A stretch of 39,327 nucleotides of DNA from an uncultured Flavobacteriaceae bacterium (GCA_947311635.1 CAMZLD010000077.1:1-39327), one strand, 5' to 3'. Shown: positions 10,546 through 20,706, counted from the stretch's first letter. Translations and numbers: made by a program. Notes: a model not told the origin generated them from the sequence alone.

Positions 10546-13199
10546 TAGAATTGTCTTTTGTCAGGTTTTTGACGTTGGTCGTATTTTAAATCTGATAATA
10601 CAGAAGATTTTACGCCTATAAAAAAGTAATAGGTTTGTCGTGTACCAAAAGGTACCCAGTTAAAACTTAATCGCCAGCTATCTAGGTCTCTTTGAAATCG
10701 GAATTGAGTATAAGAAAAGCCTTTATTTCTAAAGTCATAACCAGAAGATACGCCTACTTTCCATTTGGGCGTGAGTTCTATATTACCAGAAAACATTAAT
10801 GAATTAGAAGAAATTTCATTTTGTCTTTTATTATTAGTGTAATTTGTAGAGAAAGCCAAACGTAGATCCCAAGGTATTTTAGAATGATAGAGTTTGGTTT
10901 TTACCTCTTTGTCCTTTTCGGGTGCTCTTTGTTGGTTTGATACTTCTAAGTTTTCACCAAAAATGCCATCACTATTTGTGTCGTCTCTTGATGAATTTCC
11001 GTTGTTAGAAGGATTATTTCTTGTAGTATTATCAAAATCTTTACTAGAGAACGCGTAATTTAAAGTAAGATTAGCGCTTGTTAATCGAAACAAACTACCG
11101 CCGTTATTGATGTTGAAAGTATTTATAACCGTTCCGTTAGCATTAATAGCGTATGGGTTAAGGGTAGCGCCAAAATTAACACCTAACTTATTATTAAAAA
11201 AAGAAGTGCCTCCATTCATATTTACCGGACTCCATTTTAAAGAGTCTGCCGCCATATTGTAACTAGTAGAGAAATTTAAATTATTTAATAAACTAATACG
11301 TCTATCTTCTGTAGCTGTAGAATCTTTAGGGGCTAATTTTGCTTCTAAAGTATTTGCTAAGGTAATGCCAATGCTGTTAGAAAGGTTTTTACTTGGCCTG
11401 CCGTAAATACCGTTATCAAATTGGCTGTATTCTTGTAAATCATTAGGGTTAGCACTTTGTTGCACTTTGTCATAATAAAAGCCAAAATCTGGTTTATAGC
11501 CGTAAGAGATTGAAGGTCTAAATGTATGCCGAATAGCTTTCCATTTTTTAGCATTTTTAAATTCAACCGTACCATAAACAGTTGTTGATAATGATGCGCC
11601 TACATTGTATTCTCTAAAACTAGTAAAACCATTTATTGTATCTGTTTTTACCAGATTATCTGAAGCAATATAAGTTTTGCTAATTTTATCAAAATACCAA
11701 GTTTCATTGTAGTTGGCAGATGGAGACAGTGTAAAGTACTTAAACACCTTCATGTTGGTACTTATAGAGGCGTTGTGTTTAACTCCAGATTGGGCGGTGT
11801 TGAACATTTCTTTTTTTAAAAAATCGGTATCCGTAGTATTGATTCTGTAATCACCTTGCATAGAATAACTTAATCCAATTTTTTGTAATGCATTTTTTTT
11901 AGTTCCATTTTTCGGAGCAAAAGGAAAAATACGATTCATATTTAATGTTATTGCGGGCAATGACAATGTAATAATTTCTGTATTGGCATTTTGAGAGTGT
12001 GTAGCAGACAGCGACATATTAAAGGGTGTACCTACAAATGTTTTAGAATACGATATTGAAGAGCTAAATGTATTGTTTAAAAAAGCATTGGTATTGTATT
12101 CGTTTAAAGATTCTCTATAGTATTTGCTACTACCAAGATTGACAGAAGCAGAAAACCTTGAATTAGGGCTTGCTTTAGCATCTTGACTATGCGACCAACG
12201 AATATTGTAATTGGTTGTTTTACTATAATTGTCTAGGCCTTTAATACTATTGATTAAATTTTCATAACGAAAACTAAAGTTTCCATTAAATTTATAGCGT
12301 AAGTTGTAATTAGATTCCGTTCGTAATCCCCAGCTTCCGTTGGTGTAAATATCTCCTAGAATTGCTAAATCAACGTAATCACTAATGGCTAAATAGTAAC
12401 CACCATTTTGCAAAAAATAGCCTTGATTATTATTTTCTCCATAACTAGGTATTAAAACTCCAGAGGTTCTTCCTTTGGTAAGCGGAAAATAAGCAAACGG
12501 TAAAACAGCAGGTGTTGGCACATCTGCAATATAAAGTTGTGAAGCGCCTGCAACAATTTTTTTACCAGGTACTACTTTTGCTTTGTTAACTTGAATGTAA
12601 TAATCAGGATTTTTCTTTTTAGAAGTTGTTACTCTAATTTTATCGGCATAAAGTGTAGAGTCATTCATTCGTTTAATAGCTTTTGCACTAGTAAAAAGCT
12701 CGCCTTCTTTACTCTTTGTGCCAAAAGCCAAGGTTCTTTTCGTTTTAGAATTCATTACAATAGAATCCAAAGTAGTTTCTCTACCACCTTGAGTGACTAC
12801 GGGTAATTGTGTGTAACCTAAGCTATCCATCACAATCCCTTTTGCTGTAACAATGTTGGTTTTATTGTTAATGGTAATGACACCTGCTTTAATATGTACG
12901 TCTTGGTAATCTACTTCTGCTTGATCGTAAAGCGTTATGATATTATGAATAACATCTATTAAAATATTTCTTGAAGCTTTGTGTGTTACAATATCAGAAA
13001 GGGTTTCCTTTGTAATTAAGCTGTCTTTTTTAGTAGTATCGTTTCGTTTTACCAAATCGTTGCCATTTACAATAATACTGTCTTTTTTTAGAGGAAAACT
13101 AATTTTTCTTGTAGGCACAGGTTCTTGACCATAAGCCTTATCAATAAAGCTAGCAGTAAATGCTAAAATTAAAAGTATGTAGTTTATTTTCTTTTGCAA
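10545..13199 (-). CDS. lptD: LptD/OstA-like LPS-assembly outer membrane protein
   Basis: Large beta-rich protein with an OstA-like N-terminal region and C-terminal barrel; probable TTG start at 13199 gives a signal peptide (MQKKINYILLILAFTASFIDKAYG); the ORF track extends to 13256. Confidence 0.82.
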   Translation of the reverse strand: MQKKINYILLILAFTASFIDKAYGQEPVPTRKISFPLKKDSIIVNGNDLVKRNDTTKKDSLITKETLSDIVTHKASRNILIDVIHNIITLYDQAEVDYQDVHIKAGVITINNKTNIVTAKGIVMDSLGYTQLPVVTQGGRETTLDSIVMNSKTKRTLAFGTKSKEGELFTSAKAIKRMNDSTLYADKIRVTTSKKKNPDYYIQVNKAKVVPGKKIVAGASQLYIADVPTPAVLPFAYFPLTKGRTSGVLIPSYGENNNQGYFLQNGGYYLAISDYVDLAILGDIYTNGSWGLRTESNYNLRYKFNGNFSFRYENLINSIKGLDNYSKTTNYNIRWSHSQDAKASPNSRFSASVNLGSSKYYRESLNEYNTNAFLNNTFSSSISYSKTFVGTPFNMSLSATHSQNANTEIITLSLPAITLNMNRIFPFAPKNGTKKNALQKIGLSYSMQGDYRINTTDTDFLKKEMFNTAQSGVKHNASISTNMKVFKYFTLSPSANYNETWYFDKISKTYIASDNLVKTDTINGFTSFREYNVGASLSTTVYGTVEFKNAKKWKAIRHTFRPSISYGYKPDFGFYYDKVQQSANPNDLQEYSQFDNGIYGRPSKNLSNSIGITLANTLEAKLAPKDSTATEDRRISLLNNLNFSTSYNMAADSLKWSPVNMNGGTSFFNNKLGVNFGATLNPYAINANGTVINTFNINNGGSLFRLTSANLTLNYAFSSKDFDNTTRNNPSNNGNSSRDDTNSDGIFGENLEVSNQQRAPEKDKEVKTKLYHSKIPWDLRLAFSTNYTNNKRQNEISSNSLMFSGNIELTPKWKVGVSSGYDFRNKGFSYTQFRFQRDLDSWRLSFNWVPFGTRQTYYFFIGVKSSVLSDLKYDQRQKPDKRQF

Positions 13200-13221
13200 A
13201 ACGATATTTATGCTATTTTTG
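13194..13221 (+). promoter_or_regulatory. Putative flavobacterial promoter for the amidase gene
   Basis: TTG (13194-13196), 17-nt spacer, TATTTTTG (13214-13221): matches TTG-N17-23-TAnnTTTG; overlaps the lptD 5' end on the other strand. Confidence 0.6.
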
Positions 13222-13282
13222 TAAAATGGCGCAGTCTTTGAAGTACTCCAAATCAAAGGTCAAAAATAATTAAAATAACTTG

Positions 13283-14431
13283 ATGAATACACAAGGTTTT
13301 CTTAAAATTGCATTAATGTTTAACAGAAGCTACTTTTTACTGTTTGTATTTACACTTTCAGTTACTTTTTCTTCGGTATTTGCACAGCAAAAACCATTTA
13401 CCATTGTTTTAGATGCAGGGCATGGTGGTAAAGACCCAGGGCGTCCTACAAAAAACGGTTATAAAGAAAGTGATATAGCTTTAAAATTAGTTTTGGCTTT
13501 AGGAAAAAAATTAGAAAAAGAAAACGGAATTAAAGTTGTTTATACACGTAAGACAGATGTTTTTGTAGATTTATTTAAGCGCGGAAAAATCGCTAACAAA
13601 GCCAATGCAGATTTGTTTATTTCTATCCATTGCAATGCGCATTTTTCGCAAGCTTATGGAGCAGAAACTTATGTTTTAGGGATTCATAGAAATCAAACCA
13701 ATTTTAATGTCGCTAAAGCCGAAAATTCGGTGATTTTATTAGAAGAAAATAATAAAGAAAATTACAAAGGTTTTGATCCAAATGCACCAGAGTCTTTAAT
13801 TGGACTCACTTTAATGCAAGAAGAATACTTAGAACAAAGCATTGCTTTTGCAAGTATGGTACAACAGAATTTAACGCAAAAACTTAAACGAAAAGATAGA
13901 GGAGTAAAGCAAGCAGGTTTTATTGTATTGCATCAAACCTATATGCCAAGTGTTTTGATAGAATCTGGCTTTATCACAAATAAAAAAGAAGGCGCTTTTT
14001 TAAATTCAAAAACAGGGCAAGAAAAAATAGCCCAAACCATTTACGAAGCTATAAAAACCTATAAATCAAATATAGATAAAAATGCTGTTAAAGAAGATGA
14101 TACTAAAGTAGCAGATACAGTTATTTCAACTTCAGAAAAAAATCAAGAAACTTCAAATATTTATAAAGGCATTACTTTTAAAGTTCAAATAGCTGCAGGT
14201 AGACGAAAAATACAACCAAAGGCGTATAATTTTAAAGGCTTAAAAGGTGTAGAGCGCAGTAAAGTTGGGCGTACTTATAAATATTATCTAGGCAGTACAG
14301 ATGATTTTAGTAAGGTAAAAGAATTACAGCAAAAAGCGAAAAATACAGGCTTTTCTACAGCATTTATTGTTGCTTTTAAAAACAAGAAAAAAGTAGACCT
14401 TAAAAAAGTGTTGAAAAATCAACTTCAATAA
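13283..14431 (+). CDS. N-acetylmuramoyl-L-alanine amidase (Amidase_3) with C-terminal SPOR-like region
   Basis: IVLDAGHGGKDPG, DLFISIHCNAHF, VLIESGFITNKKEG; signal peptide; C-terminal FKVQIAAGRRKI...YKYYLG resembles SPOR. Confidence 0.93.
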   Translation: MNTQGFLKIALMFNRSYFLLFVFTLSVTFSSVFAQQKPFTIVLDAGHGGKDPGRPTKNGYKESDIALKLVLALGKKLEKENGIKVVYTRKTDVFVDLFKRGKIANKANADLFISIHCNAHFSQAYGAETYVLGIHRNQTNFNVAKAENSVILLEENNKENYKGFDPNAPESLIGLTLMQEEYLEQSIAFASMVQQNLTQKLKRKDRGVKQAGFIVLHQTYMPSVLIESGFITNKKEGAFLNSKTGQEKIAQTIYEAIKTYKSNIDKNAVKEDDTKVADTVISTSEKNQETSNIYKGITFKVQIAAGRRKIQPKAYNFKGLKGVERSKVGRTYKYYLGSTDDFSKVKELQQKAKNTGFSTAFIVAFKNKKKVDLKKVLKNQLQ

Positions 14432-14486
14432 GGTTTTTACTCCCAAAAATTATTAGTATTATTGTCTTACTAAACAATATACTATT

Positions 14487-15443
14487 TTGAAGTTATCTCG
14501 AGAGTTAAAAACAGGTATTGCCGCATTAACCATAATTGGAGTATTTTTTTGGGGATATAATTACATGAAAGGTCAAAACCTTTTTGATGGCCCTTCTACA
14601 ACCTATTACGCAACTTATAAAAACGTACAAGGATTAACCACTGCTAGTCCTGTAACAATCAATGGGTTGGCTGTTGGTAAAATTTCTGATATAAGTTTTA
14701 GTAACAATCCTAAATTTAAAGGCGAATTAATGGTAGCTTATACCATAGATACCGATTTACCCTTTTCTAAAAAAAGTGTTGCAAAAATTTACAGTGCAAG
14801 TTTAATGGGCGGAAAAGCACTTGCTATTGTCCCATCTTTTGAAGGAGAAAAAGCCGTTCCGGGAGATTATTTAACCGGCGCCATTGAGTCTGATATATTT
14901 TCTTCTGTAACTGAACAATTAAATCCATTACAAGCAAAATTAGAAAGTGTTATTGTTAATGCAGATTCATTAATGATTGGTTTAAACCAAGTATTAGATG
15001 AAAAATCAAGAAAAAATTTACGCTATAGTATTGCTCAATTAACTGGTATTACAAGCAATTTTAACAAAGCCTCAAAATCATTAAACGCCCTTTTAGAAAC
15101 CAACCAATCAAAATTAAATGCAACCATTTCTAATACCGAAAAAATGACAGCAGATTTTTCTAAAGTTTCACAGCGATTATCTAATATTGATATTGAAAAT
15201 ACAGTTAAAAAGTTAGAAAGTACCCTTGCTAACTTTAATGAAATCATCAAAAGTATGAAAGATGGTAATGGTACTATAGGAAAATTACTAAGTGACGAAG
15301 CCATGTATACAAACCTTACCAATGCCTCTAAAGAAATGGAAGAACTACTTAGAGAAATGAAACTGCATCCAAAACGATTTGTACATTTTTCACTCTTCGG
15401 AAAAAAAGATAAAAAAGGCTACGTAAAAGACACTATTAACTAA
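14487..15443 (+). CDS. MlaD family (MCE domain) protein
   Basis: KTGIAALTIIGVFFWGYNYMKG plus MCE domain (YATYKNVQGLTTASPVTINGLAVGKISDI), coiled-coil C-terminus; TTG start. Confidence 0.9.
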   Translation: MKLSRELKTGIAALTIIGVFFWGYNYMKGQNLFDGPSTTYYATYKNVQGLTTASPVTINGLAVGKISDISFSNNPKFKGELMVAYTIDTDLPFSKKSVAKIYSASLMGGKALAIVPSFEGEKAVPGDYLTGAIESDIFSSVTEQLNPLQAKLESVIVNADSLMIGLNQVLDEKSRKNLRYSIAQLTGITSNFNKASKSLNALLETNQSKLNATISNTEKMTADFSKVSQRLSNIDIENTVKKLESTLANFNEIIKSMKDGNGTIGKLLSDEAMYTNLTNASKEMEELLREMKLHPKRFVHFSLFGKKDKKGYVKDTIN

Positions 15444-15453
15444 ACTTATAGCA

Positions 15454-16764
15454 ATGCAATACATACCAAACATCCTTTTTGCAATACTACTATTTGTAGG
15501 CGTTGGTTTTTTTGTAAAAAACATTCAAAAACTTATACGTAATATTAAATTAGGTAAAGATATTGATAGAACAGACAACCGTTCTGCACGATGGAAAAAC
15601 ATGGCAAATATTGCCTTAGGGCAATCTAAAATGGTAAAAAGACCAGTTTCTGGTTTCCTTCACGTGATTGTTTATGTTGGTTTTATCATCATTAATATAG
15701 AAGTGCTAGAAATTATTATAGACGGTTTGTTTGGAACACATCGTGTTTTTCAAAACTTATTAGGCGATACCTTTTATGGTTTTCTAATCGGTTTCTTTGA
15801 AATATTAGCATTGTTGGTATTTGTTGCGGTAACCATTTTTTGGATTCGAAGAAATGTCATTAAAATCAAACGCTTTTGGAATAAAGAAATGAAAGGCTGG
15901 CCAAAAAGTGACGGAAATAATATTCTCTATTTCGAAATGGTATTGATGTCTTTATTCTTAATCATGAACGCCACAGACACCCATTTTCAGCAATTAGGCA
16001 TTGGTAATGTTGTAAGTCAATACTTAGCACCAATATTTAGTAATTTTTCAGAAAGCATTTTACATATAATAGAACGTAGCGCTTGGTGGATACATATTGC
16101 AGGCATCTTCGTTTTTTTAAATTACTTATACTATTCTAAACATTTGCACATACTCTTAGCTTTTCCGAATACATTTTATGCTAATTTAAAACCAAAAGGG
16201 CAGTTTCCTTTAAACGCAACCGTTACTTCAGAAGTTAAAATGATGCTAGACCCAAATGCAGATCCATTTGCTGCACCTCCAGAAGGTGCTTCAGAAGAAG
16301 TGCCAGAAAAATTTGGCGCAAGTGATGTCACCGATTTAAATTGGGTGCAACTCATGAATGCCTACACATGTACAGAATGCGGACGTTGTACTTCTGTGTG
16401 CCCAGCCAACCAAACAGGAAAAGAATTGTCTCCAAGAGCTATCATGATGAAAACACGTGATCGACTAGAAGAGGTAGGTAAAAATATAGATGCAAATGGT
16501 ACATTTAAAGATGATAATAAGCAATTATTAAATAATTATATCACGCCAGAAGAACTCTGGGCTTGTACCAGTTGTAATGCTTGCGTAGAAGAGTGTCCTG
16601 TAAATATTGATCCACTTTCTATCATTATGGATATGCGTCAATATTTAGTCATGGAACAATCTGCAGCACCAGCAGAATTAAACAATATGATGACCAATAT
16701 CGAAAATAATGGCGCACCGTGGCCATACAACCAAATGGACCGATTAAATTGGAAAGACGAATAA
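15454..16764 (+). CDS. Membrane (Fe-S)-binding protein, HdrC-like with NarI-like TM domain and 4Fe-4S dicluster
   Basis: Multi-TM N-terminus then CTECGRCTSVCP and CTSCNACVEECP. Confidence 0.9.
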   Translation: MQYIPNILFAILLFVGVGFFVKNIQKLIRNIKLGKDIDRTDNRSARWKNMANIALGQSKMVKRPVSGFLHVIVYVGFIIINIEVLEIIIDGLFGTHRVFQNLLGDTFYGFLIGFFEILALLVFVAVTIFWIRRNVIKIKRFWNKEMKGWPKSDGNNILYFEMVLMSLFLIMNATDTHFQQLGIGNVVSQYLAPIFSNFSESILHIIERSAWWIHIAGIFVFLNYLYYSKHLHILLAFPNTFYANLKPKGQFPLNATVTSEVKMMLDPNADPFAAPPEGASEEVPEKFGASDVTDLNWVQLMNAYTCTECGRCTSVCPANQTGKELSPRAIMMKTRDRLEEVGKNIDANGTFKDDNKQLLNNYITPEELWACTSCNACVEECPVNIDPLSIIMDMRQYLVMEQSAAPAELNNMMTNIENNGAPWPYNQMDRLNWKDE

Positions 16765-16820
16765 ATAACCAAACTGAACTAACCACTAATACCTAATTAC
16801 TAACCACTAACACCTAAATT
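16765..16820 (+). repeat. Degenerate heptanucleotide array filling the intergenic gap
   Basis: 56 nt = 8 phased heptads: ataacca aactgaa ctaacca ctaatac ctaatta ctaacca ctaacac ctaaatt, followed by ATG. Confidence 0.75.
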
Positions 16821-17600
16821 ATGAACGTACCTACAATGGCAGAAATGATGGCGCAAGGCAAACAACCAGAAGTGTTGTTTTGGGTTGGATGCGCAGGCAG
16901 TTTTGATGATAGAGCCAAAAAAATCACCAAAGCTTTTGTTAAAATCATGCAAAAAGCAAAAGTATCGTTTGCAGTATTAGGAACCGAAGAAAGTTGCTCT
17001 GGAGATCCAGCAAAACGTGCAGGAAACGAATTTTTATTTCAAATGCAAGCCATGAGCAATATTGAGGTAATGAATATGTATGAAGTAAAAAAAATTGTAA
17101 CAGCATGTCCGCATTGTTTTAATACCATAAACAATGAATACCCTCAATTAGGAGGGGATTTTGAAGTAATGCACCATACCCAATTCTTAAAATCGTTATT
17201 AGATGAAGGTAGATTAACCATAGAGGGCGGAAAATTCAAAGGAAAGCGTATTACTTTTCATGATCCTTGTTATTTAGGTAGAGCAAATAATATTTACGAA
17301 GCACCAAGAGATTTAATAAAAAAACTAGATATAGAATTGGTAGAAATGAAGCGTTGTAAAACCAACGGACTCTGTTGTGGAGCTGGCGGTGCTCAAATGT
17401 TTAAAGATGCTGAAAAAGGCGAAAAAGAAATCTTTGTAGAACGCACAGAAGATGCCATAGAAGTAACGCCAGATATTATTGCAACTGGTTGCCCTTTTTG
17501 TAATACCATGATGACAGACGGTGTTAAAGTAAAAGAAAAAGAAAGCAGTATTCAAGTGTTAGATATTGCAGAAATGATTGCCAATGCAGATGATTTATAA
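16821..17600 (+). CDS. (Fe-S)-binding protein, HdrB-like CCG-domain protein
   Basis: FWVGCAGSFDDR, ACPHCFNTINNEYP, CKTNGLCCGAGGAQMF, ATGCPFCNTMM: CCG/cysteine-rich domains. Confidence 0.92.
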   Translation: MNVPTMAEMMAQGKQPEVLFWVGCAGSFDDRAKKITKAFVKIMQKAKVSFAVLGTEESCSGDPAKRAGNEFLFQMQAMSNIEVMNMYEVKKIVTACPHCFNTINNEYPQLGGDFEVMHHTQFLKSLLDEGRLTIEGGKFKGKRITFHDPCYLGRANNIYEAPRDLIKKLDIELVEMKRCKTNGLCCGAGGAQMFKDAEKGEKEIFVERTEDAIEVTPDIIATGCPFCNTMMTDGVKVKEKESSIQVLDIAEMIANADDL

Positions 17601-17664
17601 ATAATAATCAACTCTTAAACAATCGCTAATAAATGCATACAAGCTGATAAAAAAAAGAAAAAGA

Positions 17665-18123
17665 ATGAAAAAAATAACAACTATTTTACTTTTACTAATG
17701 ACTGTTGTTGCATGTAGTAAAAAAACAGCTAAACAGCAAAATGAAAAAGAATTGCTTAACCAAAATACTGAAATTCAAGAAGATGTAAAAGATACGATTA
17801 CAGTTATAGATTCTACTCTACTTAAAAAGAGCATAGCCTTAAAACACCCTTCGGCATTTAAGGATAGATTGGTCTACACCGTTCAAATAGGAGCCTTTTC
17901 TAAGCCCAATCCAAAATTAGAAGCAGATGCCAATATCACTACCAAAGAAGAAGGAGCGTTAATTATTTACCGCTACGGAAATTTTGACACCTACAAAGAA
18001 GCAACAGCATTTAAAAATTCTGCAAAGCAATTGTATCCAGGGGCTTTTATTGTTCCCATTAATAAAGGGAGTCGTATCAATATAACAGAAGCCTTAAAGA
18101 TTAGTAACGAACAGGTGCACTAA
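17665..18123 (+). CDS. Putative lipoprotein with SPOR-like domain
   Basis: Lipobox LLLMTVVACSK; RLVYTVQIGAFSKPNPKLEAD...YRYGNFDTYKEATAFKNSAKQLYPGAFIVPI is SPOR-like. Confidence 0.75.
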   Translation: MKKITTILLLLMTVVACSKKTAKQQNEKELLNQNTEIQEDVKDTITVIDSTLLKKSIALKHPSAFKDRLVYTVQIGAFSKPNPKLEADANITTKEEGALIIYRYGNFDTYKEATAFKNSAKQLYPGAFIVPINKGSRINITEALKISNEQVH

Positions 18124-18125
18124 GC

Positions 18126-19100
18126 ATGTTTAAAAACTACCTAAAAGCAGCCCGTTTAAGAACCTTGCCTTTATCACTTTCTGGCATTATTGTAGGGAGT
18201 TTTTTAGGTGTTTTATACAATTACAATACGCTTCTAAATAACCGTTTAGCCGCTGTTTCTGAATTAAAAAAAAATACATTTTTTAGTTTTAAAACGGTGT
18301 TTTTAGAACATTCATTAATTTTTTTATTAGCGATTCTAACCACCATAGGTTTTCAAATCCTATCTAATTTTGCAAACGATTATGGTGATGGTGTTAAAGG
18401 AACAGATGCTCATAGAATAGGCGAAAAACGTATGGTAGCTACTGGAAAAATTAGACCCAAGCAAATGAAAAACGCCATGATGGTGACAGCGCTTATTACC
18501 TTTTGTTTCGCCCTATTGCTTATTTATATTTCCTTCGGAAAAGAAAATATTATGTATTCCATTTTCTTTTTTGTTTTAGGGCTGTTGGCCATAGCTTCAG
18601 CTATCAAATACACCGTAGGGAAATCTGCTTATGGATACAGTGGCTTTGGAGATGTTTTTGTGTTTCTTTTCTTCGGATTGGTAAGTGTTTTAGGAAGCTA
18701 TTTTTTATATACCAAGCACTTTAATGCATTACTTCTATTACCAGCAACAAGTGTAGGCTTGTTGAGTGTAGCAGTATTAAATCTCAATAACATGCGAGAT
18801 ATTAATGAAGATAGATTGGCACATAAAAACACTTTGGTTGTTAAAATAGGAAGTCAGAAAGCAAAAAAATATCATCTTTTTTTAATGATAGCTACCATGC
18901 TATCAGCATTGTTTTTTGTTTTATTAGACTTTAGAAGCGCAAAGCAATTTTTATTTTTAATCGCCTTTATTCCATTGTTTAAAAATAGTATCGTAGTTTT
19001 TAAAAATAAAAACCCAAGTGCATTAGACAATGAGCTTAAAAAAGTGGCGTTGAGTACTTTTTTATTTGCTATCCTTTTTGCCTTCGGAAACGTTTTGTAA
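18126..19100 (+). CDS. menA: 1,4-dihydroxy-2-naphthoate octaprenyltransferase
   Basis: UbiA-family motif NDYGDGVKGTDAHRIGEKRMVATGKI, NLNNMRDINEDRLAHKNTLVVKIG, multi-TM. Confidence 0.95.
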   Translation: MFKNYLKAARLRTLPLSLSGIIVGSFLGVLYNYNTLLNNRLAAVSELKKNTFFSFKTVFLEHSLIFLLAILTTIGFQILSNFANDYGDGVKGTDAHRIGEKRMVATGKIRPKQMKNAMMVTALITFCFALLLIYISFGKENIMYSIFFFVLGLLAIASAIKYTVGKSAYGYSGFGDVFVFLFFGLVSVLGSYFLYTKHFNALLLLPATSVGLLSVAVLNLNNMRDINEDRLAHKNTLVVKIGSQKAKKYHLFLMIATMLSALFFVLLDFRSAKQFLFLIAFIPLFKNSIVVFKNKNPSALDNELKKVALSTFLFAILFAFGNVL

Positions 19101-19133
19101 CTTGCTTACAAATCCTAACTTAAAAACATACAA

Positions 19134-19811
19134 ATGAAAATAACTTTTTTAGGACACGCATCTTTACATATAGAAGTAGCAGGGAAACACCTTATTGTAG
19201 ATCCTTTTATCTCTGCCAATGACAAAGCAAAGCATATTGATGTAAATACGCTAAAAGCAGATTACATTTTAATAACACATGCACATCAAGATCATATTTT
19301 AGATGTAGAAAGTATAGCCAAAAACACAGGCGCAAAAGTTATTTCAAATTACGAAATAGTAACACATTTTGGTAATTTGGATATTGAAGGTCATCCTATG
19401 AATCACGGTGGAAGTTGGAATTTTCCCTTCGGAAAACTAACCTATACCAATGCAATTCACACAAGTTCATTTCCAGATGGAAGCTATGGAGGTAATCCAG
19501 GTGGTTTTGTATTAGAAACTTCAGAAGGAAATATTTACATAGCAGGAGATACCGCTTTAACAATGGATATGAAATTAATACCCATGCAATGTAAATTAGA
19601 TCTTGCTATTTTACCCATTGGTGATAATTTTACCATGGGTATTGAAAGTGCAGTGATAGCAGCACAATTTGTAGCATGCAATCGTGTATTGGGTTATCAT
19701 TATGACACCTTTGGATATATAACGATAGATCACGCCAAAGCAATAGCAGCTTTTAAAGCTAAAAAAATGGATTTAAACTTATTAGAAATAGGCGCTAGTT
19801 TAGAGGTTTAA
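19134..19811 (+). CDS. Metal-dependent hydrolase (MBL fold, UPF0173-like)
   Basis: MKITFLGHASLHIEV, ILITHAHQDHILD, AGDTALTMDMKLI, LPIGDNFTMGIESA. Confidence 0.93.
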   Translation: MKITFLGHASLHIEVAGKHLIVDPFISANDKAKHIDVNTLKADYILITHAHQDHILDVESIAKNTGAKVISNYEIVTHFGNLDIEGHPMNHGGSWNFPFGKLTYTNAIHTSSFPDGSYGGNPGGFVLETSEGNIYIAGDTALTMDMKLIPMQCKLDLAILPIGDNFTMGIESAVIAAQFVACNRVLGYHYDTFGYITIDHAKAIAAFKAKKMDLNLLEIGASLEV

Positions 19812-20706
19812 CTCTTTTACTTTCTAACCATTGTTTTCGCATATCTTCAGAAGTTACGCCTGTGCCATCATGTCGCCAACCAGGAGGTTTTACTAGATAT
19901 TTTAGTCGGTTTAAAAAGGATGTTTTACTTGTAAAAACATCTTTAAATAAAGCAATCCATTCATGAAAAGCTATATATATTGGATTGTAATTCTTAATAT
20001 TTGTTGTTAATCCGTAGACTGCTTTTTCTGAAGGTAACTCAGACTGAAACGTATTAAAAATCCTATCCCAAATAATAAAAATTCCGGCATAGTTTCTATC
20101 TAAATATAACGGATTGCTACCATGGTGTACTCTATGATGTGATGGCGTATTCATAACTGCTTCAAACCAAACAGGTAATTTATAAATGGTTTCTGTATGA
20201 ATCCAGTATTGATAAATCAAACTTACAGACATCTGTGTAAGAATCATCAAAGGATGAAAACCAAAGAAGGGCAATACCAAGTAAAATACAATTGTAAAAA
20301 AGTTACCTGTCCAAGTTTGCCGTAAAGCAGTACTCAAATTGTATTTTTGAGAGGAATGATGAACAATATGTGATGCCCATAAAAAACGGACTTCATGTCC
20401 GTAGCGATGTAGAAAATAATAACAAATATCATCTGCAAATAAAATTAGAACCCATGCCCACCAAGTAAACGGAATCGTAAAAATTCTAAAATTTTCATAA
20501 GCACCAAAAAGTAACCAAACCACAAATATTTTATTTAATATACCAGAAACTAGGCTACCTATACCCATTGTAATTGAAGCTGCAGTATCTCTTATTTCGT
20601 ATTTTTTAGGGCGCTCATGCCGTGTGATTAAACTTTCTAAAATGACCGTTACAAAAAAAAACGGTACTGCGTATGGTAATATATCAGGAATCTGAGGTAC
20701 GTACAT
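19795..20706 (-). CDS. Sterol desaturase / fatty acid hydroxylase family protein
   Basis: Histidine motifs HRYGHEVRFLWASHIVHHSSQ and NTPSHHRVHHGSN; multi-TM. Confidence 0.95.
   Translation of the reverse strand: MYVPQIPDILPYAVPFFFVTVILESLITRHERPKKYEIRDTAASITMGIGSLVSGILNKIFVVWLLFGAYENFRIFTIPFTWWAWVLILFADDICYYFLHRYGHEVRFLWASHIVHHSSQKYNLSTALRQTWTGNFFTIVFYLVLPFFGFHPLMILTQMSVSLIYQYWIHTETIYKLPVWFEAVMNTPSHHRVHHGSNPLYLDRNYAGIFIIWDRIFNTFQSELPSEKAVYGLTTNIKNYNPIYIAFHEWIALFKDVFTSKTSFLNRLKYLVKPPGWRHDGTGVTSEDMRKQWLESKRVKPLN

Noticed and set aside
19421-19436. TTTTCC-CTTC-GGAAAA hairpin, as a UUCG-type tetraloop explanation for the CTTCGGAA motif
   Set aside because: Only two of the 16 motif copies I found (near 18530 and 19421) have complementary flanks, so a hairpin does not explain the motif family.
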